DNA from: Globisporangium splendens
Lineage: Eukaryota; Oomycota; Peronosporomycetes; Pythiales; Pythiaceae
Reading direction: 5' to 3'
DNA length: 64,000 bases
Assembly: GCA_006386115.1 (NCBI GenBank)
Contig: VFIW01000077.1
Span: 124,001-188,000, forward strand
Part shown: positions 32,501 to 42,718 of the stretch, in pieces
Position numbering within the stretch: the stretch's first letter is position 1
Layout of the letters: each line of letters begins with the position of its first letter
Notes under the pieces: generated by a model
Databases searched by the model: none
Told to the model about the DNA's origin: nothing
What the model saw: the letters and a program-made list of their open reading frames with translations, nothing else
Position numbers and translations under genes: made by a program

Positions 32501-33289
32501 AGCCAGAAGGCACTTGTCATCGAGCCATCTGCTGAATGGCCTCGTCACGGCACGATCACATTCGACAACGTCGTGTTCAGCTACAAGGAAGGCGCTCCAG
32601 CCGTGCTCAAGGGACTCTCGTTCGACATCAAGAACAACGAGAAGATCGGTATCGTCGGTCGAACTGGTGCTGGCAAGTCAAGTCTCACCATGGCGCTCTT
32701 CCGAATCAATGAGTTGGATGCTGGTCGTATCCTGATCGACGGCGAAGACATCTCGACCATGCCTCTGCGTTCTTTGCGCTCCAAGTTGTCGATCATCCCT
32801 CAATCGCCAGTCTTGTTCAAGGGAACACTGCGTGCCTACATGGACCCGTTCGATGAGTTCACGGACGCAGAGATCTGGTCGGCGTTCGAAAAGGTCGAGA
32901 TGAAGGAACAGATCGGTGCGTTGGAGAACCAGTTGTCGTACGAGTTGAGCGAGAATGGCGAGAACTTCAGTGTGGGCGAGCGTCAGATGCTGTGCATGGC
33001 TCGTGCGTTGTTGACGCAGACTCGCATTGTGGTGATGGATGAGGCGACGGCGTCGATCGACCATGCGACGGAGAAGAAGTTGCAGACGATGATCGATCGT
33101 GACTTCAAGGACGCGACGGTGCTGACGATCGCTCATCGTCTGGCGACCGTGTTGGACTCGGATCGCATTATGGTGTTGAGCGACGGGAATGTGGTGGAGT
33201 TTGATTCGGCGAATAATTTGGTGCAGAACCCGAAGGGTGTGTTTTACGAGTTGGCGAGAGAAGGCGGGTATTTGGATCAGTTGCTTTAG
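29519..33289 (+). CDS. ABCC-D: MRP-type ABC transporter, intact
   Basis: The 1256-aa product begins MLLGDSPRAKSYGAV, in line with the short leaders of the other copies. TMD1 follows LFSQLLFNYANPMM. NBD1: Walker A GAVGSGKSS (~451), LSGGQKAR, and FILDSPLAAVD, where Asp replaces the catalytic Glu, as in most ABCC NBD1s. NBD2: Walker A GRTGAGKSS (~1047), signature FSVGERQM, Walker B VVMDEATASID with the catalytic Glu. So NBD2 is the hydrolysing site. Its NBD1 shares near-identical DNA with ABCC-A, and the edge before its NBD2 tract (SQKALVIEPSAEWPR) matches ABCC-E. Family members export glutathione, glucuronide or sulfate conjugates, or load them into vacuoles. Confidence 0.94.
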   Translation: MLLGDSPRAKSYGAVPLDATSSHTNSAKPSEASLFSQLLFNYANPMMQLGNERQLNDTDLWDLEEPNTSTAAFATYYAEYKRQNGALIKAIWKSYWHIFVIFALVSVFWVMLALFAPVVLHHVIDAFAAPTLDVQDLMIWLGAFFASQLFGAVVGTQMGFHLQLVALRLAVALKSLLFQKVMRRSIRSKTSDEKTVDATNLFSSDVDIILGASIVINYVWVLPIQIGVVVYMLYDVIGAAAFAGLGVIVLSLIGSFVVATVSGNAYVNVTKKKDDRMKVIKEVFGAIQIVKLNAWEGKFADKIGRLRALELKAIASYMYLVSAQIFILWASPVFVSTVSFAVYSVVMGQVLTAAKVFTAIALFNAIRDPLRDLPGLIAFVIQAKISLDRVSSFLDLEEFDPSNVTRVDPKQPKDVVVAVEDGSFGWSKDMPPLLKNVNLTVKRGDFVVVHGAVGSGKSSLCSALLGEMEKLEGSVFVRGRVAYYSQQTWIQNMTIRDNILFGNAFDPQRYQKVLEACGFLPDLAQFPGGDATEIGEKGINLSGGQKARLSLARACYSDADLFILDSPLAAVDAVVQSEIFSKCICGLLQNKTVILVTHSPDIIASGAANYKILVEDGELKGERTDIEKPRSVYATRVSPRQLKEAIAHELETIDDAKKSDAGRLVEDEEREEGRVSKEVFLTYFSAVGGVKVCVFLVIVQTLWQGFQISSDLWLSHWTGEKETEYNEAKINRNMTIYALLGAGSALMVLVRTITVTFSGIRASRYLFDSMTRSLLNAPLRFFDATPIGRIVNRYGGDTSTVDFQLPFTFGSFLATFFFTVCQLATAVYMVNFLGLLIVPLVYTYVEIANFYLAPSREISRLMKVSSSPVLSHLTQSEQGVAVIRAFGPEYVDRTIETNFKCIDRKNVVWFAETVVTQWFQIRMQLIGSGIVIVIISALVYLHEYLSPGLVGLVFTYALSIEDQISGIVQSWSRLEISMVSPERISEYAAVPPEGSQKALVIEPSAEWPRHGTITFDNVVFSYKEGAPAVLKGLSFDIKNNEKIGIVGRTGAGKSSLTMALFRINELDAGRILIDGEDISTMPLRSLRSKLSIIPQSPVLFKGTLRAYMDPFDEFTDAEIWSAFEKVEMKEQIGALENQLSYELSENGENFSVGERQMLCMARALLTQTRIVVMDEATASIDHATEKKLQTMIDRDFKDATVLTIAHRLATVLDSDRIMVLSDGNVVEFDSANNLVQNPKGVFYELAREGGYLDQLL

Positions 33290-34967
33290 TTATTCTTTCT
33301 TGGTAAATATTGCTACACTCGGATGCTATTTCCAAGTACAACGTAACAAATAGTGACTGGACGAAACGATGCCCACTTCATATCGAGTGGGAATGATAAC
33401 TTGGCAATTGCCAATTTACTTTAAGAATGGACAGCACCGTGGCTGCGTCGATTAATCGAATAGTTTTGAGAACTGCACTTCGAAGTACGAGGCGACCATA
33501 CTCCACCCCGAAATCTTGCCTTTGTGTGCAAACGACAGCACCGATTCTATCGCGTTCTCGCACTAGCAATGGCTGTTAATAGAGATATGTAAGCTCTTGG
33601 GACTGAGCGATGCAGCAGCTCGTCTGTGGGGTCCAACCACAAAACAGGACCTCCACGTGTATGGGCTGCTGATGGTTCCCACGTTCATTCGATTCCCTAC
33701 ATGGAAAAGCCCTCCATCGTTTCTCATTCACAATCGAGTGCAGTCGAAAAAAGAGAGCGAACATGCTCAGCACTCTCGCCTTGCCTGTCTGCAGATCAGA
33801 AGCGATGGTGTTCACTGTCCGGCACAACACCATTTCAACAGCACAGTGTACCTTTCCCACCATTCGAGACGCAAAAAGGCAGCTGTTCCAGTCATTCGTC
33901 TGCATTTCGTTTTTCTTTTTCTGACTGATCCTGTTGATCTCTGGCATCAACAGTGAACCGTTTATGTCGCGGTGCGCTCCAGCCAGTCGATTTCGCATCC
34001 AGACAAACGCACTGAGCACTCGAAAAAAATACAGAACAACAGTGTTGTCCCGAACAACTTGAATGTGCACTGTACTGTACGAGCGTGCTGAACCCCGTCA
34101 GCATGCACAAAGCGGATGTGAGTGTTGATCGCCACCAACGGCAAGTATGCAATAAACTTTATCGAGCAAGAGCAGTCACATGCATTCTGAGGCATCCTCA
34201 CATGAGTGTTCTGGGTCATAAGGGTGCCGTTTAGTACGGTCTGTGAGGCAGTGGGCGCTCGACGTACAGTGGAGTCGCTGCATGGCCATCCTGTGGCCAT
34301 GTTTCGTCCGGCGGCACCATGAGGGAAGTTCCCGGTTTGTTCTGTATGGTGACTGTGATGGCACCTCCTCAGCCGCACCGTCACTCTTGTGTGCGCCTGG
34401 AATGATGGTCGAAATCGATTGCACAGCCACCGTAACTGCCTCTCGCCTGCGGAAACGAATATGTTACATTCTGCATCGTACGTACGTTTCGCTAAAGTAT
34501 CCGAAATACCTGTTTATTGGAATACCCTGATCATGATGATGCATTATAGCGAACAGTCCCTCCCTTGACATCGTGCAAGAAAAAGGACAGAAAGCACATG
34601 CTGGTCGGAAGCATCCAAAATATCGAAACCTGAAGGCACACGTTCCTACTATTAACGCCGACCTCGAGTTTGATCTGCTAACGCGGGATACCAGTTTTCC
34701 AAAGTGCTTGAACACTTCGAGTTCTGTTGAAACGCTGACTGCTAGTTCCGATTCATTTCGATTATTAGTTGATAAAGGCGCCTTTGAGTGCAAGACGAAG
34801 TCATCCTGAACACGACACAGCACTGTTGCGTGAGTGTGGATGGGTGTGTGCATCCTGCCGTTGCTTCAGCTGAGCGAGCGAGTGGCGTCTGCTGCTCTGC
34901 CACGTTCACAACGCGATTTGCCTCGTCGAGCGCACTCGCCTCCAGAAAACACAAGCGAGAAGACGGG
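33290..34967. other. Intergenic gap ABCC-D to ABCC-E
   Basis: This is the longest gap between tandem transporters. It has a 164-codon minus-strand frame at 33576-34070 without recognisable motif, and nothing else I can support. Confidence 0.35.
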
Positions 34968-37900
34968 ATGAGTTCGCTTCTGCAGCCGTCGCCGCGCAAG
35001 CAGGGCTACGGCACGCTCCACGATGTCGCGGCCGACCAGGCGCAGGCGCGCAAGGTCACGCCCAGCACGGCGTCGTTCTTCTCGCGCATGCTCTTCTCAT
35101 ACGCGACGCCGATGATGGCCAAGGGCAACGAGCGCCAGCTCAACAACGACGACCTGTGGGCGCTTGAGGGTGAGAACCAGACCTCGGTCGCGTTCGTAAA
35201 GTACAACGAGCAGTACATCCGCCACAACCGAGGCGTGATCAAGGCCATGTTCTACACGTATGGCGGCTCGTTCTTCCTCTGCGGTCTCGCGACCGTGTTC
35301 TCCACGGCGTGCAACCTGTTCGCGCCGCAAGTGCTGCACCACGTGATCGATGCGTTCACGGCGCCAGAGATCGACGTTGAAGACCTGACGATTTGGCTCG
35401 GCGCGTTTTTCGCGTCGCGATTGTTGAATGCGATCGTGGCCGCACAAATGAGCTTTTACCTCGAATTGGTGGCTTTGCGTCTCACCGTGAGCTTGAAGAC
35501 ACTTCTCTTCCAGAAGGCGATGCGACGAAGCATCCAGAGCAAGAACGAAGCCAAGACAGTCGATATTTCCAACCTGTTCACGTCGGACGTGTCGAATGTG
35601 CTGTGGGCGGCGTTCCAGATCAACAACCTGTGGATCCTCCCCGTGCAGATCGGCGTCGTGGTGTACATGCTGTACGATGTGATCGGTCTCGCAGCCTTCG
35701 CTGGGCTCGCCGTGATCGGTATCTCGATGCTTGCGAGTTTCATTATCGCAAAATTCTCGGGCGATGCGTTTGAGAACCTCATGGCACGCAAAGATGATCG
35801 TATGAAGGTGATCAAGGAAGTGTTTGGCGCGATCCAGATCGTGAAGCTGAACGCCTGGGAGAGCAAGTTTGCTGAAAAAATCCAAAAGTTGCGCACTCGT
35901 GAGCTCGTGTCGGTTGCGCAAGTCATGTACTTGGGTGCCTTGTCGATCTTTGTGCTGTGGGCTTCTCCATTGTTCGTGTCGACTGTGTCGTTTGCGGTGT
36001 ATTCGATTACTATGGGCCAAATGTTGACGGCCGCCAAGGTCTTCACTGCGATTGCGTTGTTCAATGCGCTCCGTGATCCTCTCCGCGATTTGCCAAGCGT
36101 GATTCAGACGTGCATTCAAGCCAAGGTGTCGCTTGATCGTGTGTCTGATTTCCTCGATATGCACGAATATGATCCATCCAACGTGACCCGTGACGCGACT
36201 GGGCAACCTGAGGACGTGGTCGTTGCAGTGGAAGGTGGGTGCTTTGGATGGAACAAGGACACTCCATTGCTACAAGATGTGAATTTGAGGGTCAAGAAAG
36301 GAGACCTCGTTGTCGTCCACGGAGCCGTTGGTGGCGGCAAGTCGTCGCTGTGCTCGGCTCTTCTTGGCGAAATGGAGAAGACCTCTGGCAGCGTCTTCTT
36401 GCGCGGTCGTGTCGCGTACTACTCGCAGCAGACGTGGATTCAAAACATGACGATCCGAGAGAACATCTTGTTTGGCAAAGAGTACGATGAGCGCAAGTAC
36501 CAGAAAGTGTTGGATGCGTGTGGCTTGCTGCCAGATCTTGCCGGGTTTCCCGGTGGCGACGCGACTGAAATCGGTCAAAAGGGTGTGAACCTCTCGGGTG
36601 GTCAAAAGGCACGACTGAGTCTGGCGAGAGCGTGCTACTCGGATGCGGATCTGTTTATCCTCGACTCGCCACTCGCTGCGGTGGATGCTGTGGTTCAAAG
36701 CGAGATCTTCAGCAAGTGTATCTGTGGCCTTCTGGAGAGCAAGACGATTGTGCTGGTGACTCACAGCCCCGATATCATCGCGTCGGAAGCTGCCAACTAC
36801 AAGATTCTGGTCGAGAATAGCAAATTGAAGGGCGAGCGCAAGGAGATGACGAAGCCACGAAGCTTTTACGCGGCGAACAACCTTTCTCCACGCAAGCTCC
36901 AGGAAGCGCATGAGCACGAGACTGAGGAAAGCAAAGCCGCGCTGGCTGATGCTGGTCGCTTGGTGGATGATGAAGAGCGCGAGGAAGGTCGCGTGTCGAA
37001 GGAGGTCTTCTTGGAGTACTTCAACTCGCTTGGTGGCGTGAAAGTGTGCATTTTCTTGCTGATCGTGCAGACGATGTGGCAAGGATTCCAGATCAGCAGT
37101 GACTTGTGGTTGAGCCGCTGGACCGGCGAGAAGCTCGGCAAGTACAACGAGGACGACACGGAGTACAACATGAAGATCTACGCGTACCTGGGAATGGGTG
37201 CTGCTTTGATGGTGCTGGTGCGTTCGACTACGGTCGCGTTTGTCGGTCTTCTCGCCTCGCGTCACCTCTTCGACTCCATGACTCGTTCGTTGCTGAATGC
37301 TCCCTTGCGCTTTTTCGACGCCAACCCGATTGGTCGTATCGTGAACCGCTACGGTGACGATATGTCATCGGTTGACTTTATGCTTCCATTTGCCTACGGC
37401 GGTTTCTTGGCGACTTTTTTCTTCACTGTGTGCCAGCTTGCGACTGCGGTTTACACGGTAAACTTTCTGGGTGTGCTCATTATTCCGCTCGTGATTATGT
37501 ACGTGAAGTTTGCTCGCTTCTACTTGGCGCCTTCGCGCGAGGTGTCTCGACTATGGAAGGTGTCTTCGTCTCCAGTTTTGAGCCACGTGACTCAGTCGGA
37601 GGAAGGCGTGGCTCTCATTCGTGCGTTCGGTCCTGAGTACGTGGATCGCATGATCGAAGAGAACTTCAAGCGCATTGATGTGAACAACATGGTGTGGTTC
37701 GCAGAAACGGTTACCAGTCAGTGGTTCCAAGTCCGCATGCAGCTTCTGGGTTGTGGCGTGGTGATCTTGGTCGTGTCTGCTCTTGTGTACCTTCGCGCGT
37801 TCCTGTCTCCTGGTCTTGTTGGTCTAGCATTTACCTATGCTCTCAGTGTGGACGGTGGTCTCTCCAGTTTAGTGCGATCGTGGTCATGGGTTGAGATCTC

Positions 37901-38741
37901 CATGGTTAGTCCTGAACGTATTTTGGAGTACGCAGCGATCCCACCTGAGGGTAGCCAGAAGGCACTTGTCATCGAGCCATCTGCTGAATGGCCTCGTCAC
38001 GGCACGATCACATTCGACAACGTCGTGTTCAGCTACAAGGAAGGCGCTCCAGCCGTGCTCAAGGGACTCTCGTTCGACATCAAGAACAACGAGAAGATCG
38101 GTATCGTCGGTCGAACTGGCGCTGGCAAGTCAAGTCTCACCATGGCGCTCTTCCGAATCAATGAGTTGGATGCTGGTCGTATCCTGATCGACGGCGAAGA
38201 CATCTCGACCATGCCTCTGCGTTCTTTGCGCTCCAAGTTGTCGATCATCCCTCAATCGCCAGTCTTGTTCAAGGGAACCCTCCGTGCCTACATGGACCCG
38301 TTCGACGAGTTCACGGACGCGGAGATCTGGTCGGCGTTCGAAAAGGTCGAGATGAAGGAACAGATCGGTTCGTTGGAGAACCAGTTGTCGTACGAGTTGA
38401 GCGAGAATGGTGAGAACTTCAGTGTGGGCGAGCGTCAGATGCTGTGCATGGCTCGTGCGTTGTTGACGCAGACTCGCATTGTGGTGATGGATGAGGCGAC
38501 GGCGTCGATCGACCATGCGACGGAGAAGAAGTTGCAGACAATGATCGATCGCGACTTCAAGGACGCGACGGTGCTGACGATCGCTCATCGTCTGGCGACC
38601 GTGTTGGACTCGGATCGCATTATGGTGTTGAGCGACGGGAATGTGGTGGAGTTTGATTCGGCGAATAATTTGGTGCAGAACCCGAAGGGTGTGTTTTACG
38701 AGTTGGCGAGAGAAGGCGGGTATTTGGACCGTTTACTTTAG
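34968..38741 (+). CDS. ABCC-E: MRP-type ABC transporter, intact
   Basis: The product has 1257 aa: leader with MSSLLQPSPRK, TMD1 (~60-410), NBD1 with Walker A GAVGGGKSS (~452), signature LSGGQKAR (~542) and Walker B LFILDSPLAAVD (~562); TMD2 (~730-1010); NBD2 with Walker A GRTGAGKSS (~1048), signature FSVGERQM (~1151) and Walker B VVMDEATASID (~1170). The ATG at 34968 is picked because paralogs begin at the same distance from TMD1, although the frame is open further upstream. The linker between NBD1 and TMD2 is rich in charged residues (DEEREEGRVSKEVF), typical of ABCC R-like linkers. In the 3' tract it carries the same variants as ABCC-B (accctccgt, gacgag, gcggag). Confidence 0.94.
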   Translation: MSSLLQPSPRKQGYGTLHDVAADQAQARKVTPSTASFFSRMLFSYATPMMAKGNERQLNNDDLWALEGENQTSVAFVKYNEQYIRHNRGVIKAMFYTYGGSFFLCGLATVFSTACNLFAPQVLHHVIDAFTAPEIDVEDLTIWLGAFFASRLLNAIVAAQMSFYLELVALRLTVSLKTLLFQKAMRRSIQSKNEAKTVDISNLFTSDVSNVLWAAFQINNLWILPVQIGVVVYMLYDVIGLAAFAGLAVIGISMLASFIIAKFSGDAFENLMARKDDRMKVIKEVFGAIQIVKLNAWESKFAEKIQKLRTRELVSVAQVMYLGALSIFVLWASPLFVSTVSFAVYSITMGQMLTAAKVFTAIALFNALRDPLRDLPSVIQTCIQAKVSLDRVSDFLDMHEYDPSNVTRDATGQPEDVVVAVEGGCFGWNKDTPLLQDVNLRVKKGDLVVVHGAVGGGKSSLCSALLGEMEKTSGSVFLRGRVAYYSQQTWIQNMTIRENILFGKEYDERKYQKVLDACGLLPDLAGFPGGDATEIGQKGVNLSGGQKARLSLARACYSDADLFILDSPLAAVDAVVQSEIFSKCICGLLESKTIVLVTHSPDIIASEAANYKILVENSKLKGERKEMTKPRSFYAANNLSPRKLQEAHEHETEESKAALADAGRLVDDEEREEGRVSKEVFLEYFNSLGGVKVCIFLLIVQTMWQGFQISSDLWLSRWTGEKLGKYNEDDTEYNMKIYAYLGMGAALMVLVRSTTVAFVGLLASRHLFDSMTRSLLNAPLRFFDANPIGRIVNRYGDDMSSVDFMLPFAYGGFLATFFFTVCQLATAVYTVNFLGVLIIPLVIMYVKFARFYLAPSREVSRLWKVSSSPVLSHVTQSEEGVALIRAFGPEYVDRMIEENFKRIDVNNMVWFAETVTSQWFQVRMQLLGCGVVILVVSALVYLRAFLSPGLVGLAFTYALSVDGGLSSLVRSWSWVEISMVSPERILEYAAIPPEGSQKALVIEPSAEWPRHGTITFDNVVFSYKEGAPAVLKGLSFDIKNNEKIGIVGRTGAGKSSLTMALFRINELDAGRILIDGEDISTMPLRSLRSKLSIIPQSPVLFKGTLRAYMDPFDEFTDAEIWSAFEKVEMKEQIGSLENQLSYELSENGENFSVGERQMLCMARALLTQTRIVVMDEATASIDHATEKKLQTMIDRDFKDATVLTIAHRLATVLDSDRIMVLSDGNVVEFDSANNLVQNPKGVFYELAREGGYLDRLL

Positions 38742-39397
38742 TGTGACTTCGACAGTTAGCTCTATGTAAATACATCTTGCACGTGTGTGCTTGTTGGTCT
38801 TGCTGTTGACTTTTTTTGCCAGGTTTGCCCCATTTGCCCGTCTCTCTGACGGGTTAAATGTGACGTAGGTACAATTTCTGCTCCTTTGAACCCCCAGAAT
38901 GATTGTATCGTCTTTTTCTCAGATGCTCTTCGTGATCATTCTTTTTCCGGTTTATCTTGCAGCAGAGCGCCCTCATGCGGCCATTTTAGCATCACACACC
39001 GCTGTGTCGCAGCACACAACAGGCAGAGAGCAGGGTGACAGAGAGACAGGGGGGGAAACGTCGGCGAAGCTGCATGCAAAACTTCAGACGCCGCACTCAT
39101 CGATTAATGCGCGCGGCACGCCGAGGTACGTACCAGAGCAACAGTTCCTTTGTGTCACAAAGCGTACCGCAATCGCCCCCTTATTCCCATTTGCATGCAG
39201 CCCGCGACTGGAAACCGATCACCAGACAGACACAACATGCGACACAGGTTCACTTTTTATATTGTTTTTTTTTCTTTCTTTTTCCCTCTCTTCTTGTTTT
39301 CGCTTATACAATCGGTTCATGCGCTTGATGGAATTGATCTCTGCAGGCTCTCTCCCATTCGCATTGAGCCGCACGCTTTTGCTTTTGTCTTCTACAT
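38742..39397. other. Convergent gap ABCC-E / sphingolipid desaturase
   Basis: It contains both 3' flanks and a long T-rich run near 39265-39300. No gene is seen. Confidence 0.4.
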
Positions 39398-40456
39398 CTA
39401 ATCGGCCTTCATCTTGTTCTTGGCATCCTCGGTCAGGTTGTGGCGCTTGACGCGCGAGAACGCGCCGATGTTCTTGTCCGTCACGTAGTCGAACATGACC
39501 TTGACCCACGACTCGTGCTGCGGCAGGTTGTCGTAGAACTCCGGCGCGATCTCACGCACGCGATGGAGGCGCGAGCCCGGCACGTACGGGAAGTCGTGGT
39601 GCTCGTTGTGGTATCCGACGTTGAACGTAAAGTAGTTGAGGATGCCGTAGTACGAGTACGTCTCGTAGCCCAACACAAACACGTAGTGCTCGGCGATGAA
39701 GTGACCGGCGACAGGGTGGATGCCCGAGCCGAAGAGCGAACTGAGGAAGAGGTACGCGAGCGACGATGGACCGCCAACGTAGAAAATCGCAAGGTTGTAC
39801 GACATGCACGCGATCCAGTTGTACGCCTCCCACAGACCAGGCGCCTTTGGGTTCACGACCAGCGGACGGAACGCGTAGAACAACACTTGGAAAACCACAA
39901 AGAGGAACTTGGTGATCACGTTGTTGAACACCTTGCCTTCAATTGCGGTCGGGAGATCGACATCCACGCCTTCCTCGCCCTGGTAGCGGTGGTGTTCCAT
40001 GTGGTAGCGCTTGAACGATACCGCCGAGGGCACTCCGACAGGCAGGTTCGCGAAGATGCCGAGCAGACGGTTGTAGATCATCTTCTTGAAGCCCAAGTTG
40101 TGCGACAGCTCGTGCATCGACATCATCATCGCGTGGTTGCACGTGCCGCCGATCACATACGCGAGCGCGAGGTATGCGGGCCAGCCGAGGAACTGAGACT
40201 GGTATGCGCAGTACGTCTGCAGCAGCACCACGAAGAGCGTGATGTACTTGGTCTTCCAGCAGTGGCCGAAGAGCTCCTTGATCTGCGGGTACTTGGCGAG
40301 GATGAGCTTTCGGCGCGTGGCGTGCGGCTCGTCCGTGGCCACCCAGTGGAAGTCCTTCTGCGTCTCGTGCGCCTTCACGAAGGGTTTCTTGGCCGTCAGC
40401 TCCTCCAGCGTGGCCGCCGGCGCCACGTTCACTTGCGGTTCCTTCACCTTGCACAT
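39398..40456 (-). CDS. DES1: Sphingolipid delta-4 desaturase (DEGS/DES1)
   Basis: It introduces the 4,5-trans double bond of dihydroceramide to give ceramide at the ER membrane. The 352-aa single-exon frame opens with the DES-type N-terminus (DFHWVATDEPHATRRK, then ILAKYPQIK). All three histidine boxes are intact: HELSH (115-119), HMEHH (152-156) and HNEHH (283-287). GHFIAEHYVF and ETYSYYG are diagnostic for this branch as opposed to acyl-lipid delta-12 enzymes. The ATG at 40456 is used; a pyrimidine-tract AG (TTTTTGCAG) about 40 nt upstream suggests a 5' UTR intron. It lies between ABCC-E and the ABCC fragment and appears to be an unrelated single-copy gene embedded in the array. Confidence 0.94.
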   Translation of the reverse strand: MCKVKEPQVNVAPAATLEELTAKKPFVKAHETQKDFHWVATDEPHATRRKLILAKYPQIKELFGHCWKTKYITLFVVLLQTYCAYQSQFLGWPAYLALAYVIGGTCNHAMMMSMHELSHNLGFKKMIYNRLLGIFANLPVGVPSAVSFKRYHMEHHRYQGEEGVDVDLPTAIEGKVFNNVITKFLFVVFQVLFYAFRPLVVNPKAPGLWEAYNWIACMSYNLAIFYVGGPSSLAYLFLSSLFGSGIHPVAGHFIAEHYVFVLGYETYSYYGILNYFTFNVGYHNEHHDFPYVPGSRLHRVREIAPEFYDNLPQHESWVKVMFDYVTDKNIGAFSRVKRHNLTEDAKNKMKAD

Positions 40457-40740
40457 GCTGACGCTTCTGCTGCTGTCGCTCTGGGGGCTGCCTGCAAAAA
40501 TCAAAACTAACCGATACGCACGACAGCAAGCTAACACAGGAAGGAGCCAAACGGGTCGGGTTCGGGCTCATTCCCTCTGGCCCACCACCAGATGTGTGCA
40601 ATTTTTGTAAATTACTTCGGGACGAGTTATCTTTCTGGCTCATCCCCCCCTCAGTTATTAGCGTCTGCCTGTTGAGTGGAAAGCAGCCACTGAACAACGT
40701 GGCGACGGTATTTTGTGGGTAGGATAAATTACATGGGTGA

Positions 40741-40798
<58 letters not shown>

Positions 40799-42400
40799 GC
40801 TAGGGGTAATCATGCCTCCTCGCCTGTTTCACACTCAACACAAAATCAAGGAAAAATAACTGACCGCCGAGGAAAGATTGCAGATGAGAGGGACAGGGGG
40901 TTGCAGCTTTTGGTTGGCGAGAAGAGCAGGATGACACAAATCAAGCCATTTGAACTGGAGGCGATCTTCGTTTCTGCATGTGGTTGGGGGATTGCTTGCA
41001 ACGGCACTTTGTGTGCGACCGCGCGTGCGCCACCGCGCCACAAAAGCAGACGTTGGACATGGACGCTTCGTTGTACAGTACGCCAAGTATTGCAAATGCG
41101 GATGCTGGCTGGCGTCCAGTGACTATGCATGTGTGTTGTATGTATGCAGTATGTGCAACAAGCGCCGCACTTGCGACTTGGTTCTTGTACTGTCCATTTG
41201 AAATGGTGTCGCGGTAATCTATTCTGCAATAAATTCGGAGGTCGCACCAATCTACATGACCATTACCAAACAGGCGCTTTTGCATTAGAGCCTTGGCCAT
41301 CAAAAGTCTAAACCCACTGTCTCGTACTGGTCGAATAGCAGCTATCCTCTCAGCGCGCGAAGAAACACGCGCAAAATTGCAAAAGAAGTGAGACGCGCTT
41401 CATAGAATGGCATCGCCACAATCGTATTGCTCGCGACGATTGCGGCCAATCATTAAAGGACAATTGGCATCTCGATGAGGAGGAAGAGCAGGCGAGATTA
41501 CATTTCGTACGTCGCGTTTCTCGCGGACAACATTGAAAGAAAGAAGAGCTTTTCATTCTTGGGAGCGAGCGCCCTCAGAAAGAAACGCACTCCAAAGGCT
41601 CCTTTGTCTCTTCGTATGCGTGCCTGCATCCCCAAAAGCGCAAGGTACACACGTCTTGCACTTGGTGGTACTGGCGGGACTCAGCAAACGCTCCATGGCA
41701 GGCTGTGATACAGTCGCCGTTTAGCACAGTGCTGGCAGATATGGAGCTCTGCTCATGTGAAGTGTGGTGTTGAGTGTGAGGTGCGGATGCCTTTTGTGGT
41801 TATTCTGTCGAGCGTTATTCGAAAGATACGATGGATGCACACGACGGACGAGACGAAACGAAACGCACTCCAATCATCGTGTTGTTGACCCGAGTGCTGC
41901 CGCCAAATCGCTCGCAAGTGCAGCCATTCCGTCATTCATCCGTTTGCTATACTTTGTCGGATACTTGAGCGGATAAAGAAAGATGGTATACATGGACAAG
42001 CAAAACATGTCGTGCTACCTTCGATCGACATCCAAACCTGCTTTCAAGTTGTAAAAACAGTAGTGCCATCAGACATCTTTGTCACTGTATTTAGAGTCCA
42101 TTGTAAAGTCACGAGCCAAATGCACAATCGGTGTTTTCGTCGTGAAGCACCGCTGACAGTTGACGGACAAGTCACGAGTCACCGTGATTTTGTCTATTTT
42201 CTTGTGAACAAGGCAGTGTAGGAAGGCTATTATTCTGCTCAGTGCAAGCGGGTAGTTTACCTCCAAAAAATCAACGAGAGTCTAGCCACCCCTTGAAGCC
42301 ACGAATGGCTGGCATCGACGTTGTCTCATTATGTGAGTAGATTCTCACTGACTCGAAAGTCACTGTATATGTGGACGCGGGAGTGTCGAGGCTCTGGGGC
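40457..42400. other. Intergenic gap upstream of the desaturase
   Basis: Besides the microsatellite, several short frames exist on both strands but none has a recognisable motif or splice-consistent extension. Confidence 0.35.
40744..40795. repeat. (AG)26 microsatellite
   Basis: Twenty-six uninterrupted AG units, i.e. a CT tract about 290 nt upstream of the desaturase start on its coding strand. Arg-Glu open frames through it are artefacts of the repeat. Confidence 0.95.
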
Positions 42401-42565
42401 TTACTTCTCGTCTCCCTTCTTGGTGTCTTGAGCGACTGGGGATTCCTTCGCAGGCGGCGCTTGCTTCGACGCTGGAGAGGTGGCGGCGGCTGTGGCGTTT
42501 TTCTTCTCTGGCTGCGCCTTCTGTTCTTGCTTGTTGTTTTGCTTCTTGGTCAACTTGATGTGTGA
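42401..42565 (-). other. Possible 3' exon encoding a Lys/Ala/Pro-rich tail
   Basis: A minus-strand frame reads KLTKKQNNKQEQKAQPEKK, then Ala/Thr/Ser and ends DTKKGDEK before a stop. The charged, low-complexity ending looks protein-like, but no ATG precedes it in frame before the ABCC fragment. It may be the last exon of a gene disrupted when the fragment inserted, or chance. Identity unknown. Confidence 0.2.
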
Positions 42566-42718
42566 TTGCGGAGTTTGACTTGGGTGTCTGTGCTCGGTGC
42601 GCTTGAGTAGAAGGCAGGGAAATTGAGAATGGCTGAAAGCAAACGGGACATGGATGCGAACTCCGAGAGCTGAAACCACTGTCAAGAGCAGTGGCGCTTC
42701 CGCACTCAACACATGACA

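Noticed and set aside
33576..34070. 164-codon minus-strand frame between ABCC-D and ABCC-E
   Set aside because: No motif, no splice-consistent neighbours, and length possible by chance; left as unannotated.
39440..40510. 356-codon plus-strand frame opposite the sphingolipid desaturase
   Set aside because: Shadow of a GC-rich coding strand; the opposite strand has all three histidine boxes.
40715..41122. Open frame with an Arg-Glu repeat
   Set aside because: Produced by the (AG)26 microsatellite.
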